A DNA stretch of 64,000 nt, from positions 124,001-188,000 of the forward strand of contig DIYL01000062.1 in NCBI GenBank assembly GCA_002428985.1. The letters run 5' to 3'. The notes beneath the pieces are model-generated. The model was not told the origin of the DNA. It worked only from the letters and a program-made list of their open reading frames with translations, and did no database searches. Below, piece by piece: positions 37,575 to 45,792 of this stretch. Position numbers and translations under genes: made by a program. This DNA is from Anaerolineales bacterium UBA6055. Its GTDB lineage: Bacteria > Chloroflexota > Anaerolineae > Aggregatilineales > Phototrophicaceae. Position 1 is the stretch's first letter; each line of letters starts with the position of its first letter.

Positions 37575-38966
37575 ATGAAAGTACAATCAAACGATTTTAT
37601 CGCATTATCCGAGATTGCGATTCACGATAAAGACTTACAAGAGGCGGTTGGGAGTGGGACACGGACTGCATATAACAAACGCCAAAAATCAATGTTTGCC
37701 CATACTCATGAACATGGCGAAGCGATGCGCCAACAAGCTGCCGAAGCCAAACGACGCGCGTTACGTAATCTACCTGATTTGTTGGAAACAGCAGAAGCGA
37801 ATCTGACGAAGAATGGGTTTAATGTCGAGTGGGCAGTTGATGCAGCTGAAGCCAATAAACTCGTGCTTGAGATTGCCAAAAAACACGGTGTAAAAACGGT
37901 TACCAAAAGCAAGAGTATGCTCAGCGAAGAGTTGGGTGTTAACCATGCGATGGAAAACGCTGGCTTACGTGTCGTCGAGACTGACCTTGGTGAATATATC
38001 ATCCAACTTAATGACGAGCCACCGAGCCATATTGTCGCACCCGTCATCCACAAAACAAAACCTGAAATCCGTGATATTTTCATCCGTGAATTAGGGATGG
38101 AATATACCGATGACGCAGGCGAAATGGTTGCATTTGCCCGCAAGATGCTCCGCGATGATTTCCTAAATTCGGATATGGGTATTTCTGGTGGTAATTTTGT
38201 AATTGCTGAAACAGGATCACTCGCTTTGGTCATGAATGAGGGCAACGGGCGTATGTGTACATCGGTACCGAAGGTGCATATTGCACTCGTTGGCATAGAG
38301 AAACTTGTCGAATCAGTTGAAGACTACACAACCCTGACACAAGTGCTTGCACGTAGTGGCACCGGACAAAATTTGACAGTCTACACCAACATCCTCAATG
38401 GACCATCACGCGAAGATGAAGATGACGGACCGGAACATGTCTACATCATTTTTGTGGATAATGGGCGCAGTGATATTTACGCGACAAATTATGCCGAGGC
38501 GTTGGCTTGTATCCGTTGTGGTGCTTGCCAAAATGCGTGTCCGGTGTATCGTAGTACGGGCGGTCATGCCTATGGGTGGGTCTATGGTGGACCTATTGGT
38601 GCAGTCCTCACACCATTATATGTCGGACTCGAAAATGCGGCGCCGTTGCCTCATGCCAGTAGTTTATGTGGAAGCTGTAAAGAAGTCTGTCCGGTTGATA
38701 TTGACCTACCACGCATGTTGCTTGACCTGCGATGGGATCTTGTACAAGCGGGTGAATCCAAAACGGGTTGGAATATGGGCATGAAAATGTGGGCAATTGG
38801 TATGACATCACCTGCCCGATTTAGTTTGGGTGGGGTTGCTGCGCGTGCTGGACAATTTGTGATGGGGGATTATATGCCAGGGGTTTTGGGCAATTGGACA
38901 AAATATCGTGATTTCCCTGACTTCGCGCCCAAATCATTCCGTCAACAATGGAAGGAGCGTCAGTAA
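37575..38966 (+). CDS. lutB: Lactate utilization protein B (Fe-S cluster protein)
   Basis: 463 residues. A LUD domain fills residues ~60-300 (VTKSKSMLSEELGVNHAMEN; IAETGSLALVMNEGNGRM). It is followed by two [4Fe-4S] ferredoxin motifs: CIRCGACQNACPVYR, and CGSCKEVCPVDIDLP. It is the iron-sulfur subunit that carries electrons from lactate oxidation in the LutABC complex. The length is typical. Its start is two bases after the lutA stop, and its stop overlaps the lutC start by one base (TAATG), so translation is coupled. Confidence 0.95.
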   Translation: MKVQSNDFIALSEIAIHDKDLQEAVGSGTRTAYNKRQKSMFAHTHEHGEAMRQQAAEAKRRALRNLPDLLETAEANLTKNGFNVEWAVDAAEANKLVLEIAKKHGVKTVTKSKSMLSEELGVNHAMENAGLRVVETDLGEYIIQLNDEPPSHIVAPVIHKTKPEIRDIFIRELGMEYTDDAGEMVAFARKMLRDDFLNSDMGISGGNFVIAETGSLALVMNEGNGRMCTSVPKVHIALVGIEKLVESVEDYTTLTQVLARSGTGQNLTVYTNILNGPSREDEDDGPEHVYIIFVDNGRSDIYATNYAEALACIRCGACQNACPVYRSTGGHAYGWVYGGPIGAVLTPLYVGLENAAPLPHASSLCGSCKEVCPVDIDLPRMLLDLRWDLVQAGESKTGWNMGMKMWAIGMTSPARFSLGGVAARAGQFVMGDYMPGVLGNWTKYRDFPDFAPKSFRQQWKERQ

Positions 38967-39607
38967 TGAGTTCACGCGATAAAATTTTAGGTAAACTCCG
39001 TTCGGCTCAAAAACCATTCCAAGATGTTGCGTCGATAGAAGAGCGTCGTCATATGGTGCCGATGTCGCCAGAGCTGACACAAGACGAACTATTGGAACGC
39101 TTTACTGAAGAAGCACAAGCTCTCAGTTGTTATGTCTATTACCTCAACAACAATGATGCCTTTGAGCAAATCATGGACTTGATCGGTGATCATAAATCGG
39201 TGCTCAGTTGGACACAAGAACACATACCACTCGACGGTCTGCATGATAAATTAGACGACGCGGGTATCGCGATTGCGGATCCAAAAGATGGGGATGTGTT
39301 GGTGGGTATTACAGGGGTGACCTCGGCATTATCAGCTACTGGTAGTCTGGTAATGTCCAGTGGGGCAGGGCAATATCGCGGGACATCATTGCTACCTGAT
39401 CGCCATATTGCCATCATGACACCGGATCAACTCTATCCTGATTTTGAGACATGGCAACGAGCGCAACAAGCCGATGGGTATCCTGCATTTACCAAGGCGA
39501 GTAACACGGTTCTCATCACCGGACCGAGTAAGACTGCTGACATCGCGCAGGAACTCATCAAAGGTGCACATGGACCGCGTGAAGTCCATATTATTGTCTT
39601 GAAATAA
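38966..39607 (+). CDS. lutC: Lactate utilization protein C (LUD domain)
   Basis: 213 residues from the ATG at 38966, which overlaps the lutB stop and has AAGGAG eight bases upstream; an ATG at 38948 is rejected because it would read through that ribosome site. A single LUD domain is shown by VLVGITGVTSALSATGSLVM, SSGAGQYRGTSLLPDRHIAI and the closing NTVLITGPSKTADIAQELIKG, with GAHGPREVHIIVLK at the end. It completes the lutABC operon for growth on L-lactate. A GC-rich hairpin follows. Confidence 0.93.
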   Translation: MSSRDKILGKLRSAQKPFQDVASIEERRHMVPMSPELTQDELLERFTEEAQALSCYVYYLNNNDAFEQIMDLIGDHKSVLSWTQEHIPLDGLHDKLDDAGIAIADPKDGDVLVGITGVTSALSATGSLVMSSGAGQYRGTSLLPDRHIAIMTPDQLYPDFETWQRAQQADGYPAFTKASNTVLITGPSKTADIAQELIKGAHGPREVHIIVLK

Positions 39608-39614
39608 CGTCTTT

Positions 39615-39635
39615 GGGGCGGGAATGTCTCGCCCC
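39615..39635 (+). terminator. Hairpin after lutC
   Basis: GGGGCG (39615-39620) pairs with CGCCCC (39630-39635), extended inside by G-U and G-C pairs, eight bases after the lutC stop. No T-run follows, so termination may be partial. Confidence 0.5.
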
Positions 39636-39718
39636 GATTCTATACGCATCTCAGTAGCATCCTCTCCAACCGAATGGTATATTAATAGACGATACTGACA
39701 CAGTCTTGGAAACCGGAT

Positions 39719-40981
39719 ATGCCAAAAATCTTTATTTCCTATCGTCGCGCAGATGCGCAATATGTCACCGATACGATTTATAGTGAAATGAAAAAGCATT
39801 TTGATGATGATGATGTCTTTTTGGATATTGAGGGTATTCCATTAGGTGTGAACTTCCGCACGTATTTGACGGAGCAAATCGCAGTGCGTGATGTTGTGCT
39901 GGTAATTATCGGTCCCGATTGGGAACGCATCATGCAAGACCGCGCCAATCAACCCAACGATTTTGTGCGCATCGAAGTCGAAAGTGCCTTGTCACTGAAG
40001 AAACTGGTTATTCCGGTGCTGGTAAAGGGCGCAACCATGCCTAATTTTGCCAACTTACCGGAGTCCGTACAGGAATTACAGTGGCTTAATGCTGCCGAAG
40101 CCCATCGCCGTGGCGCACATATGGCAAACGACTGTAAGCTAATTGCTGATCAAATTAAACGACATTTTGGTCAGCCCGATATATCTGAAGGACAGGAAAC
40201 TAAATCCTCATCTAAGTCACGATCAAATGTCTATGCTGAAGCAGTAAGTGCTATTATTGGTGACCCATTTGACTGGTGTGATGTCCCTGCAGGAGAATTT
40301 CTGTATGGGTACAATAATGAAACTCACACATTGCCCACCTATAAGATAGCCAAATATCCAGTGACATACAATCAATTTCAAGTATTTGTCGATGCCAAGG
40401 ATGGCTACCGTGACAATCGCTGGTGGTCTGGATTTGGAAAAGGTAAATTAGATCAGCCTCCTACACAAAACATAAAAACTAACAATCACCCACGAACGAA
40501 TATTCGTTGGTATGATGCCATTGCTTTTTGCCGTTGGTTATCTAATTGTCTAGGTGGTGACTTTGAGTTAGACAACTTAGACGATTGGTTGGTATGTTTA
40601 CCAACAGATTATGAATGGGAAAAAGCAGCAAGGGGTACCAAAGGTCTTATTTATCCTTATGGAAACGAATTTGATAAAAGGATGTCAAATACTAAAGAAT
40701 CGCGCATTGGCAGAACGACTTCGGTGACTCAATATCCTCAAGGTCAATCTCCGTATGGGGCGGTGGATATGAGTGGCAATGTCTGGGAATGGTGTTTAAA
40801 TAATTATCGTAATCCAACAATAAACAATGGCTTTGATGACAATAGAGTGAAGGTGTTGCGTAGTGGGTCGTTCAAACACAATAACTTTGACGCCCGTGCT
40901 TCGTTTCGCGGCGATGACCTTCCACACTTCGGTAGCCGCTTCTATGGTATGCGTTTAGTTTTGTCTCGCTCTATTGGCTAA
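39719..40981 (+). CDS. TIR domain fused to an FGE-like (C-type-lectin-fold) domain
   Basis: 420 residues. Residues 1-150 form a bacterial TIR domain (MPKIFISYRRADAQYV; VFLDIEGIPLG; VVLVIIGPDW; NDFVRIEVESAL, which carries the glutamate position used by NAD-cleaving TIRs; KKLVIPVLVKGA). A polar linker (~165-180) leads to an FGE-sulfatase-like domain (190-420) with DWCDVPAGEFLYG, KYPVTYNQFQVFV, NIRWYDAIAFCRWLS, DYEWEKAARGTKG, DMSGNVWEWCLNNY and VLRSGSFKHNNFDARASF. The last block lacks the two active-site cysteines of true formylglycine-generating enzyme, so this is a binding or sensing module. TIR fusions of this type are candidates for anti-phage or conflict effectors. It stands alone after lutABC, with no defence partner gene visible nearby. 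Confidence 0.9.
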   Translation: MPKIFISYRRADAQYVTDTIYSEMKKHFDDDDVFLDIEGIPLGVNFRTYLTEQIAVRDVVLVIIGPDWERIMQDRANQPNDFVRIEVESALSLKKLVIPVLVKGATMPNFANLPESVQELQWLNAAEAHRRGAHMANDCKLIADQIKRHFGQPDISEGQETKSSSKSRSNVYAEAVSAIIGDPFDWCDVPAGEFLYGYNNETHTLPTYKIAKYPVTYNQFQVFVDAKDGYRDNRWWSGFGKGKLDQPPTQNIKTNNHPRTNIRWYDAIAFCRWLSNCLGGDFELDNLDDWLVCLPTDYEWEKAARGTKGLIYPYGNEFDKRMSNTKESRIGRTTSVTQYPQGQSPYGAVDMSGNVWEWCLNNYRNPTINNGFDDNRVKVLRSGSFKHNNFDARASFRGDDLPHFGSRFYGMRLVLSRSIG

Positions 40982-41071
40982 CAAAGTGTTTGTCTCTGGT
41001 CTCTGATGAATGTTATCTATGCCCTGTTTAGCGGTGCGGCGGATTTTACGATAAAGCTGAATCAAACCATC

Positions 41072-41149
41072 TCAACGCGACCCTATGCTCACCATTTCAA
41101 TATCTAATTCTGCTATCTTATGAATAACTGCATATCTTCCAGATGCAAT
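41072..41149 (-). pseudogene. Fragment of a ParE/RelE-type toxin gene
   Basis: Between two stop codons the minus strand encodes IASGRYAVIHKIAELDIEMV followed by SIGSR. This resembles the C-terminal strand pair of RelE/ParE toxins (G-x-Y-R-V-I-Y-x-I ... V-x-I-G-H-R). There is no start codon, no upstream half and no antitoxin gene. It is very likely a decayed remnant of a type II toxin-antitoxin locus, though the match is short. Confidence 0.4.
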
Positions 41150-41315
41150 CTATAAGGGCGCCGTCCCATCATAATAGATGAGGGTTAACTGGCACAAAAA
41201 ATGTCTTGCCTGTGCCATTGCCAAATAGCGGGCTAAATCGTCTGTATATCAATAATTTCGTGCCTTATAGAGTGGCACAGTCATTAAATCATATGGCACA
41301 GATCGCGCCCTAGGG

Positions 41316-41343
41316 TTCACAGTAGCTTATAAAGAGTTATAAT
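41316..41343 (+). promoter_or_regulatory. Promoter of the double-GNAT gene
   Basis: TTCACA (41316-41321) and TATAAT (41338-41343) separated by 16 bases: five of six and six of six consensus matches. It lies 32 bases before the TTG start codon at 41376. Confidence 0.65.
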
Positions 41344-41375
41344 GTCCTCTTTCAATTACAGATGGAGAGATACAT

Positions 41376-42218
41376 TTGCAAACACTTCTCATCGAAAATC
41401 CGACTCGCGACCGTATTAGACGCTTGATTAAAACCTCACAACCTCATGACCCGATGGGCGATTTTGAGTTTCAATTTGATTCCGAGGGCACATTTGCTGT
41501 TGTGTATCGTCAGGGTGATGTAATCCTTGCGGGTGCAATTACTGTAATTACCAAAGATTGGGCATACGTGGAAACGGTGTGGGTTGATGAATCGTTGCGC
41601 GGGCAGGGCATAGGACGTAAGCTGATGCGCGCCGTTGAAAGTTATGTGCATCAGATTGGATTGAATGGCATCTTACTCTATACAATTGACTTTCAAGCAC
41701 CTGAATTTTATTTGAAGTTAGGCTATGAGTTGCTTGGTAAACTCCCAAATCGCCCACATGGATATGATGCGACTTATTACATCAAAACCGATTTTGTGAC
41801 CGACGCGCTAACATCAGAATTCACAGTTGAAAACCCTGTCACAGAAACGTCGTTTGACATTATCGAAGATGGCTTAACCCAACACGCTGCTCAATACGAA
41901 ACGATTGTCGTCCATGAGCGTTTGATCGAAGTACAAGATGCAGATGGACGGGTTTGTGGTGGTATGTTTGGGCATGAATTTTGGGGATATTTAGATATTC
42001 ACCTATTGTATGCGAATGATACCGATACTCTTAAATTGCTGCTTGAGCGCGTAAATCAATACTGCGATGATCATCAAATTGGGATCGTGACGCATGCGTT
42101 TTCTACGGAACAATGGGATATGTTGGTTTCATATGGCTACGAAATATTTGGAGAGTTGCCGGATCGTCCGACAGGTGTCACCTGTAAGATACTCGTGTAT
42201 CCTCAGCCGTCCAACTAA
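41376..42218 (+). CDS. Tandem double-GNAT acetyltransferase-like protein
   Basis: 280 residues. The TTG start at 41376 is supported by GGAGAG (41364-41369) six bases upstream and by the promoter before it. The N-terminal half (1-145) is a complete GNAT domain with WVDESLRGQGIGRKLMRAVE as the acetyl-CoA loop and APEFYLKLGYELLGKLPNRP. The C-terminal half (150-280) is a second, degenerate copy that ends with a parallel motif (EQWDMLVSYGYEIFGELPDR) but has lost the RGQGIG loop, so it probably does not bind acetyl-CoA. The two LGKLPNRP/FGELPDRP motifs show that the halves arose by duplication. Substrate unknown. Confidence 0.88.
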   Translation: MQTLLIENPTRDRIRRLIKTSQPHDPMGDFEFQFDSEGTFAVVYRQGDVILAGAITVITKDWAYVETVWVDESLRGQGIGRKLMRAVESYVHQIGLNGILLYTIDFQAPEFYLKLGYELLGKLPNRPHGYDATYYIKTDFVTDALTSEFTVENPVTETSFDIIEDGLTQHAAQYETIVVHERLIEVQDADGRVCGGMFGHEFWGYLDIHLLYANDTDTLKLLLERVNQYCDDHQIGIVTHAFSTEQWDMLVSYGYEIFGELPDRPTGVTCKILVYPQPSN

Positions 42219-42239
42219 AAAAGGCGGGTTGCCCCGCCT
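42216..42239 (-). terminator. Rho-independent terminator between convergent genes
   Basis: AGGCGGG (42222-42228) and CCCGCCT (42233-42239) form a perfect 7-bp GC-rich stem with a four-base loop. On the minus strand it is followed by TTTTTT, so it best serves the small membrane-protein gene, while also closing the GNAT gene. Confidence 0.85.
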
Positions 42240-42245
42240 CGTATA

Positions 42246-42455
42246 CTATTGCTCTTCCTTGATTTTATCGTATGTGGGTGTGTCATCTACAAATTGATAC
42301 ACATCCAATAACATGACCCCTACAATCACGAAAATGGATAGGTAGATTGCAAGGTAACGGAGTGCAGGTAGGAGCGTGTAGTCAAATGTAGCGACTGCTC
42401 CAACGACAATTGCAAGAAGCCCGACAACATATCTGAGACCGAATTTCTCGTTCAT
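42246..42455 (-). CDS. Small two-helix membrane protein
   Basis: 69 residues: a short N-terminal cytosolic head (MNEKFGLR), two hydrophobic helices (YVVGLLAIVVGAVATFDYTL and LAIYLSIFVIVGVMLLDVYQ) and an acidic tail. No known family. The AAAGGAAG ribosome site eight bases before the ATG and the dedicated terminator support real expression. Confidence 0.75.
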   Translation of the reverse strand: MNEKFGLRYVVGLLAIVVGAVATFDYTLLPALRYLAIYLSIFVIVGVMLLDVYQFVDDTPTYDKIKEEQ

Positions 42456-42567
42456 AAGAGGCTTCCTTTCAGTCTAATTGTCCTATTAACTATAGTGTAA
42501 CGACGATCTCGATACCTAAGCAATTACTATTTGTCATGAAAGCGTAATGTCGTTTGTCAGAATTTTC

Positions 42568-42606
42568 GGGCAGTCACTATGGTTGTATAGCAACTAGCAA
42601 CTGCCC
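42568..42606 (-). terminator. Hairpin after the fused E1 gene
   Basis: GGGCAGT (42568-42574) pairs with ACTGCCC (42600-42606), with a small inner GTTG/CAAC helix. It begins 14 bases after the stop of the E1 gene and is followed on the minus strand by CGAAAATTC, a weak U-tract. Confidence 0.5.
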
Positions 42607-42619
42607 TGTGATGTAGAGA

Positions 42620-45082
42620 TTAAATACCTTGACTGTTGGTCTTGAGGATTTCAGAGGTGCTTTGATCTGTGGTTGGTTGATACCCCGGAATTGGGAATAC
42701 ACGCTGATGAATCATATCAATCATCCAATCCGTTTGTGGGAAGAATGTATAATCCAGCTCGGCGGGTGGTGTGATCCAATTCTTTGACCCTAACACGGCG
42801 ACAGGTCCATCGAGGTAATCAAACGCAAGTTGTGTGATGTTTGATGCCATTGTATGCAGATACGATCCACGTTCAGTCGCATCTGATGATAACAAGACTT
42901 TTCCAGTTTTCTTCACGCTCTGAATAATCTTGTCATAATTGAGCGGATTCAAGAATCGTGCATCAATCACTTCTGCACTGATGCCATAATCGTCTTGTAG
43001 TTTCTGTGCTGTTTCCATCGCGATATATAGTGTTGCACCGATGGTCACAATGGTTAGGTCAGACCCTTTACGATGGATGTATGGCTCACCTTCTTCAACT
43101 TCGTAGTAGTCAATCGGAACTCCCTCACTAAATAGGGTCTCAGGTTGGCTATATAGGCGTTGACTTTCGAAGAATACAACCGGGTCAGTGCCACGTAGGG
43201 CAAGATTGAGCATACCCTTTGCATCATATGGGGTCGCGGGGAAATAGACTTTTAAGCCGGGGATATGCGCGACCATCGAACTCCAATCCTGGGAGTGTTG
43301 TGCACCATATTTCATACCGACAGATACGCGCAAGACCAATGGCATACTGAGTACATTGGCAGACATTGCTTGCCACTTCGCCATCTGATTGAAAATTTCG
43401 TCTCCGGCGCGACCCATAAAATCGCAGTACATCAACTCAGCGACCACACGCCCACCTGCGAGTGCATAACCAACCGCTGTTCCGACAATTGCAGCTTCGG
43501 AAATTGGGCTGTTAAAGAGGCGATGGTAAGGAAGTGCTTCAGTTAGACCACGGTATGCACCGAATGCACCACCCCAATCACGGTTTTCTTCACCATATGC
43601 GATCATCGTTGGGTCTTCATAATAACGATGCAACATTGCTTCAAAGATAGATTCAGCATATGTGAGAGTTTTAAGTTTGGAGTGCGGTTTGCCGTTCGCG
43701 TCATACGCAAAACGGTTCTTTTTCGAGGTAATTTTTAGGCGTGTGTCACCTAATTTTTGGATGATGTCTGGCTCACGGTCTTCCATAAATGGTTCATTAC
43801 CATTTGAAAACATCATATCGGCAATTGAATCCACTGATACATTAATCCGTGGCGATGTATCCAGTGATATGCTTGCTGTGACGGTGCGCGTGATGCGCTC
43901 GACAACGGTTTCTTGAATTTCTTCAAGTGTATCGCCGTTGGCATGACCATTTGTCAGCAGATATTGACCAAATCCGGTAATTGAATCGTGTTGTCGCCAG
44001 AGGTCAACCTCATCACGTTCACGGTAAGAGGACGCATCGCTTGGGGAGTGACCACTGAAGCGATAGGTGATGACATCGAGCATTGCTGGACCACGCCCTT
44101 CGAGCAAGATATCTTTTTTACGACGGGTCGCGTCTGCGACTGCAAGTGGGTCATAACCATCAACACGTTCAACATGCATCGCATCTTCATTGATGCCGAG
44201 TCCGACACGGGCTAACATACCGAAGCCCATCGTTTCGCCCTGTGGTTGTCCACCCATACCGTAGAAATTATTCATAAAGTTGAACAGAATTGGTGGTGCA
44301 CCACCCAAACTTTCATCCCATAAAGTATGATACTGATCCATAGACGCGAAGTTCATCGCTTCCCATACCGGTCCCGTACCAACGGATGAATCGCCGATGT
44401 TTGCAATGACAATACCTTCTTTACGGTTGATTCGTTTGAATAATGCCATACCGACAGCGATATCTGCTGAGCCACCGACGATTGCATTATTTGGCATGAT
44501 ACCGAATGGTGGGAAGAAGGTGTGCATGGAGCCGCCCATGCCTTTGTTAAAGCCGTTCGCACGGGCAAAAATTTCGCTATATGTACCATAAATCAGGTAC
44601 GTGGTTGCCAATGATTTAATGTCATCGGTGCTATCAAATGTTTGGACGGTTTTGAACGCTTGCCCACCCATGTAACTTTCCATGACATTAATTAGTGTGT
44701 CATTATCTAGTTTACGGATGGCGGATAGACCTTTTGCAAGGATTTCGCCGTGACTCCGATGCGACCCCAAGATAAAGTCGTGCGGGTCGAGGTGATAGGC
44801 TTGACCGACGACAGATGCTTCTTGCCCGATAGACAAGTGAGCAGGACCACGATGGTTGTATTCAATGCCACGATATGCTCCCTCGCGTTTAAAGCTATCG
44901 AGAACGGTCTCGAATTCACGGATGAGCAGCATATCATGATACATATTCACCAAATCGTCAGATGAATAGAGTGTCGATTCAATAGCTGGGTCAGGTTCAT
45001 AGGCATTGACAGGAATATCAGGCGATTCAATGACTGTGGGTTTACGTACCTCTGCTGGGTCAATCAGAATAGATTTTGGCAT
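42620..45082 (-). CDS. Fused alpha-beta E1 component of a 2-oxoacid dehydrogenase complex
   Basis: 820 residues. Residues ~35-420 are the thiamine-diphosphate-binding alpha part (GPAHLSIGQEASVVGQAYHL; HRSHGEILAKG; GFNKGMGGSMHTF; the TPP/Mg motif starting GDSSVGTG at 230 and ending near NFMNNF at 268-273; YRFSGHSPSD). Residues ~460-800 are the beta part (LTYAESIFEAMLHRYYEDP, GEENRDWGGAFGAYRGL, FNSPISEAAIVGTAVGYALA, IDARFLNPLNYDKI). Separate alpha and beta chains are the rule in most bacteria, so the fusion is notable, though known in some phyla. The complex decarboxylates a 2-oxoacid (pyruvate, acetoin or branched-chain); the substrate is not assignable by eye. It is the last gene of an operon with E2 and a nitroreductase. 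No E3 gene is nearby. Confidence 0.92.
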   Translation of the reverse strand: MPKSILIDPAEVRKPTVIESPDIPVNAYEPDPAIESTLYSSDDLVNMYHDMLLIREFETVLDSFKREGAYRGIEYNHRGPAHLSIGQEASVVGQAYHLDPHDFILGSHRSHGEILAKGLSAIRKLDNDTLINVMESYMGGQAFKTVQTFDSTDDIKSLATTYLIYGTYSEIFARANGFNKGMGGSMHTFFPPFGIMPNNAIVGGSADIAVGMALFKRINRKEGIVIANIGDSSVGTGPVWEAMNFASMDQYHTLWDESLGGAPPILFNFMNNFYGMGGQPQGETMGFGMLARVGLGINEDAMHVERVDGYDPLAVADATRRKKDILLEGRGPAMLDVITYRFSGHSPSDASSYRERDEVDLWRQHDSITGFGQYLLTNGHANGDTLEEIQETVVERITRTVTASISLDTSPRINVSVDSIADMMFSNGNEPFMEDREPDIIQKLGDTRLKITSKKNRFAYDANGKPHSKLKTLTYAESIFEAMLHRYYEDPTMIAYGEENRDWGGAFGAYRGLTEALPYHRLFNSPISEAAIVGTAVGYALAGGRVVAELMYCDFMGRAGDEIFNQMAKWQAMSANVLSMPLVLRVSVGMKYGAQHSQDWSSMVAHIPGLKVYFPATPYDAKGMLNLALRGTDPVVFFESQRLYSQPETLFSEGVPIDYYEVEEGEPYIHRKGSDLTIVTIGATLYIAMETAQKLQDDYGISAEVIDARFLNPLNYDKIIQSVKKTGKVLLSSDATERGSYLHTMASNITQLAFDYLDGPVAVLGSKNWITPPAELDYTFFPQTDWMIDMIHQRVFPIPGYQPTTDQSTSEILKTNSQGI

Positions 45083-45130
45083 AGATCATTACCTTTAAAA
45101 TAGCCTCTGTTAGTTATCAAAAATAGTGTG

Positions 45131-45781
45131 TTAACGGGTGTCGCCCCACGCGTCCCAATATGTGATGTCGCTAGCAGGACGGCGTTTGGCGGGTTTGAAA
45201 TCATCTCCGGTGTAATATGCTACGGGAATGAGTGCTAGTTGTGTATAGTCATCGGGTATATTGAGTAGTTCGGCTACATCGCGTTCATACATTAAATGTA
45301 GTGTCGTCCAAGCAGTGCCGATACCGCGTGAACGCAGCGCCAACATGAGCGACCATGCCGCTGGAGCAATTGACCCATATAGGGATGCTTGGGACATTTG
45401 CGACTCATTTTCAACACGGCCTTTGTAGCATGGGATAATCATAGCTGGGACACGATGATAATTGTCGGCAAGGTGTTGTGCTGACGCGCCAACTTTGGTC
45501 ATTTCCGAAGCAGATGCATTGTCAGTCGCATCAAACTTTTGCCGTTGAATATATTGTTCCCATGCCATGCCATAAAAACGAGCAATTTCGGCACGTTTAT
45601 CTGCGTCAGTGACAACGACAAATGCCCAGTTTTGTCCATTTGAGCCTGTTGGGGCTTGAATGGCAAGCTCCAAGCATTCTTGGATAACTTCCGGTTCAAC
45701 CGGACGCTCCAAATCTAGACGTTTACGAACAGCGCGGGTTGTTGATAGTAATTTATCAACAGTTTGTAAGTCCATATTCAT
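45131..45781 (-). CDS. Nitroreductase family protein
   Basis: 216 residues with the FMN-binding nitroreductase fold: TTRAVRKRLDLERPVEPEVI at the N-terminus (R-x-V-R in the FMN-phosphate segment), APTGSNGQNWAFVVVTDADK, SIAPAAWSLMLALRSRGIGT near 135, and the closing LALIPVAYYTGDDFKPAKRR. Such enzymes reduce nitro groups, quinones or enones with NAD(P)H. It lies 11 bases downstream of E2 and 48 bases upstream of E1, so it is almost certainly co-transcribed with the dehydrogenase complex, an unexpected place. Start ATG at 45781; a second in-frame ATG lies two codons later. Confidence 0.9.
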   Translation of the reverse strand: MNMDLQTVDKLLSTTRAVRKRLDLERPVEPEVIQECLELAIQAPTGSNGQNWAFVVVTDADKRAEIARFYGMAWEQYIQRQKFDATDNASASEMTKVGASAQHLADNYHRVPAMIIPCYKGRVENESQMSQASLYGSIAPAAWSLMLALRSRGIGTAWTTLHLMYERDVAELLNIPDDYTQLALIPVAYYTGDDFKPAKRRPASDITYWDAWGDTR

Positions 45782-45792
45782 GAATCCTTAGA

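Larger units (their letters stand above)
40982..41375. other. 394-bp intergenic region with a decayed toxin fragment and GGCACA repeats
   Basis: Contains the minus-strand remnant described at 41072-41149, and the short word TGGCACA at about 41190, 41273 and 41294, with one inverted copy (TGTGCCA) at about 41212. A good promoter for the next gene lies at its right end. The rest shows no coding or structural signal. The gap looks like a scar of lost genes. Confidence 0.5.

Noticed and set aside
39719..41375. A diversity-generating retroelement
   Set aside because: The FGE-like scaffold fits a target protein, but no reverse transcriptase, template repeat or accessory gene is in the window.
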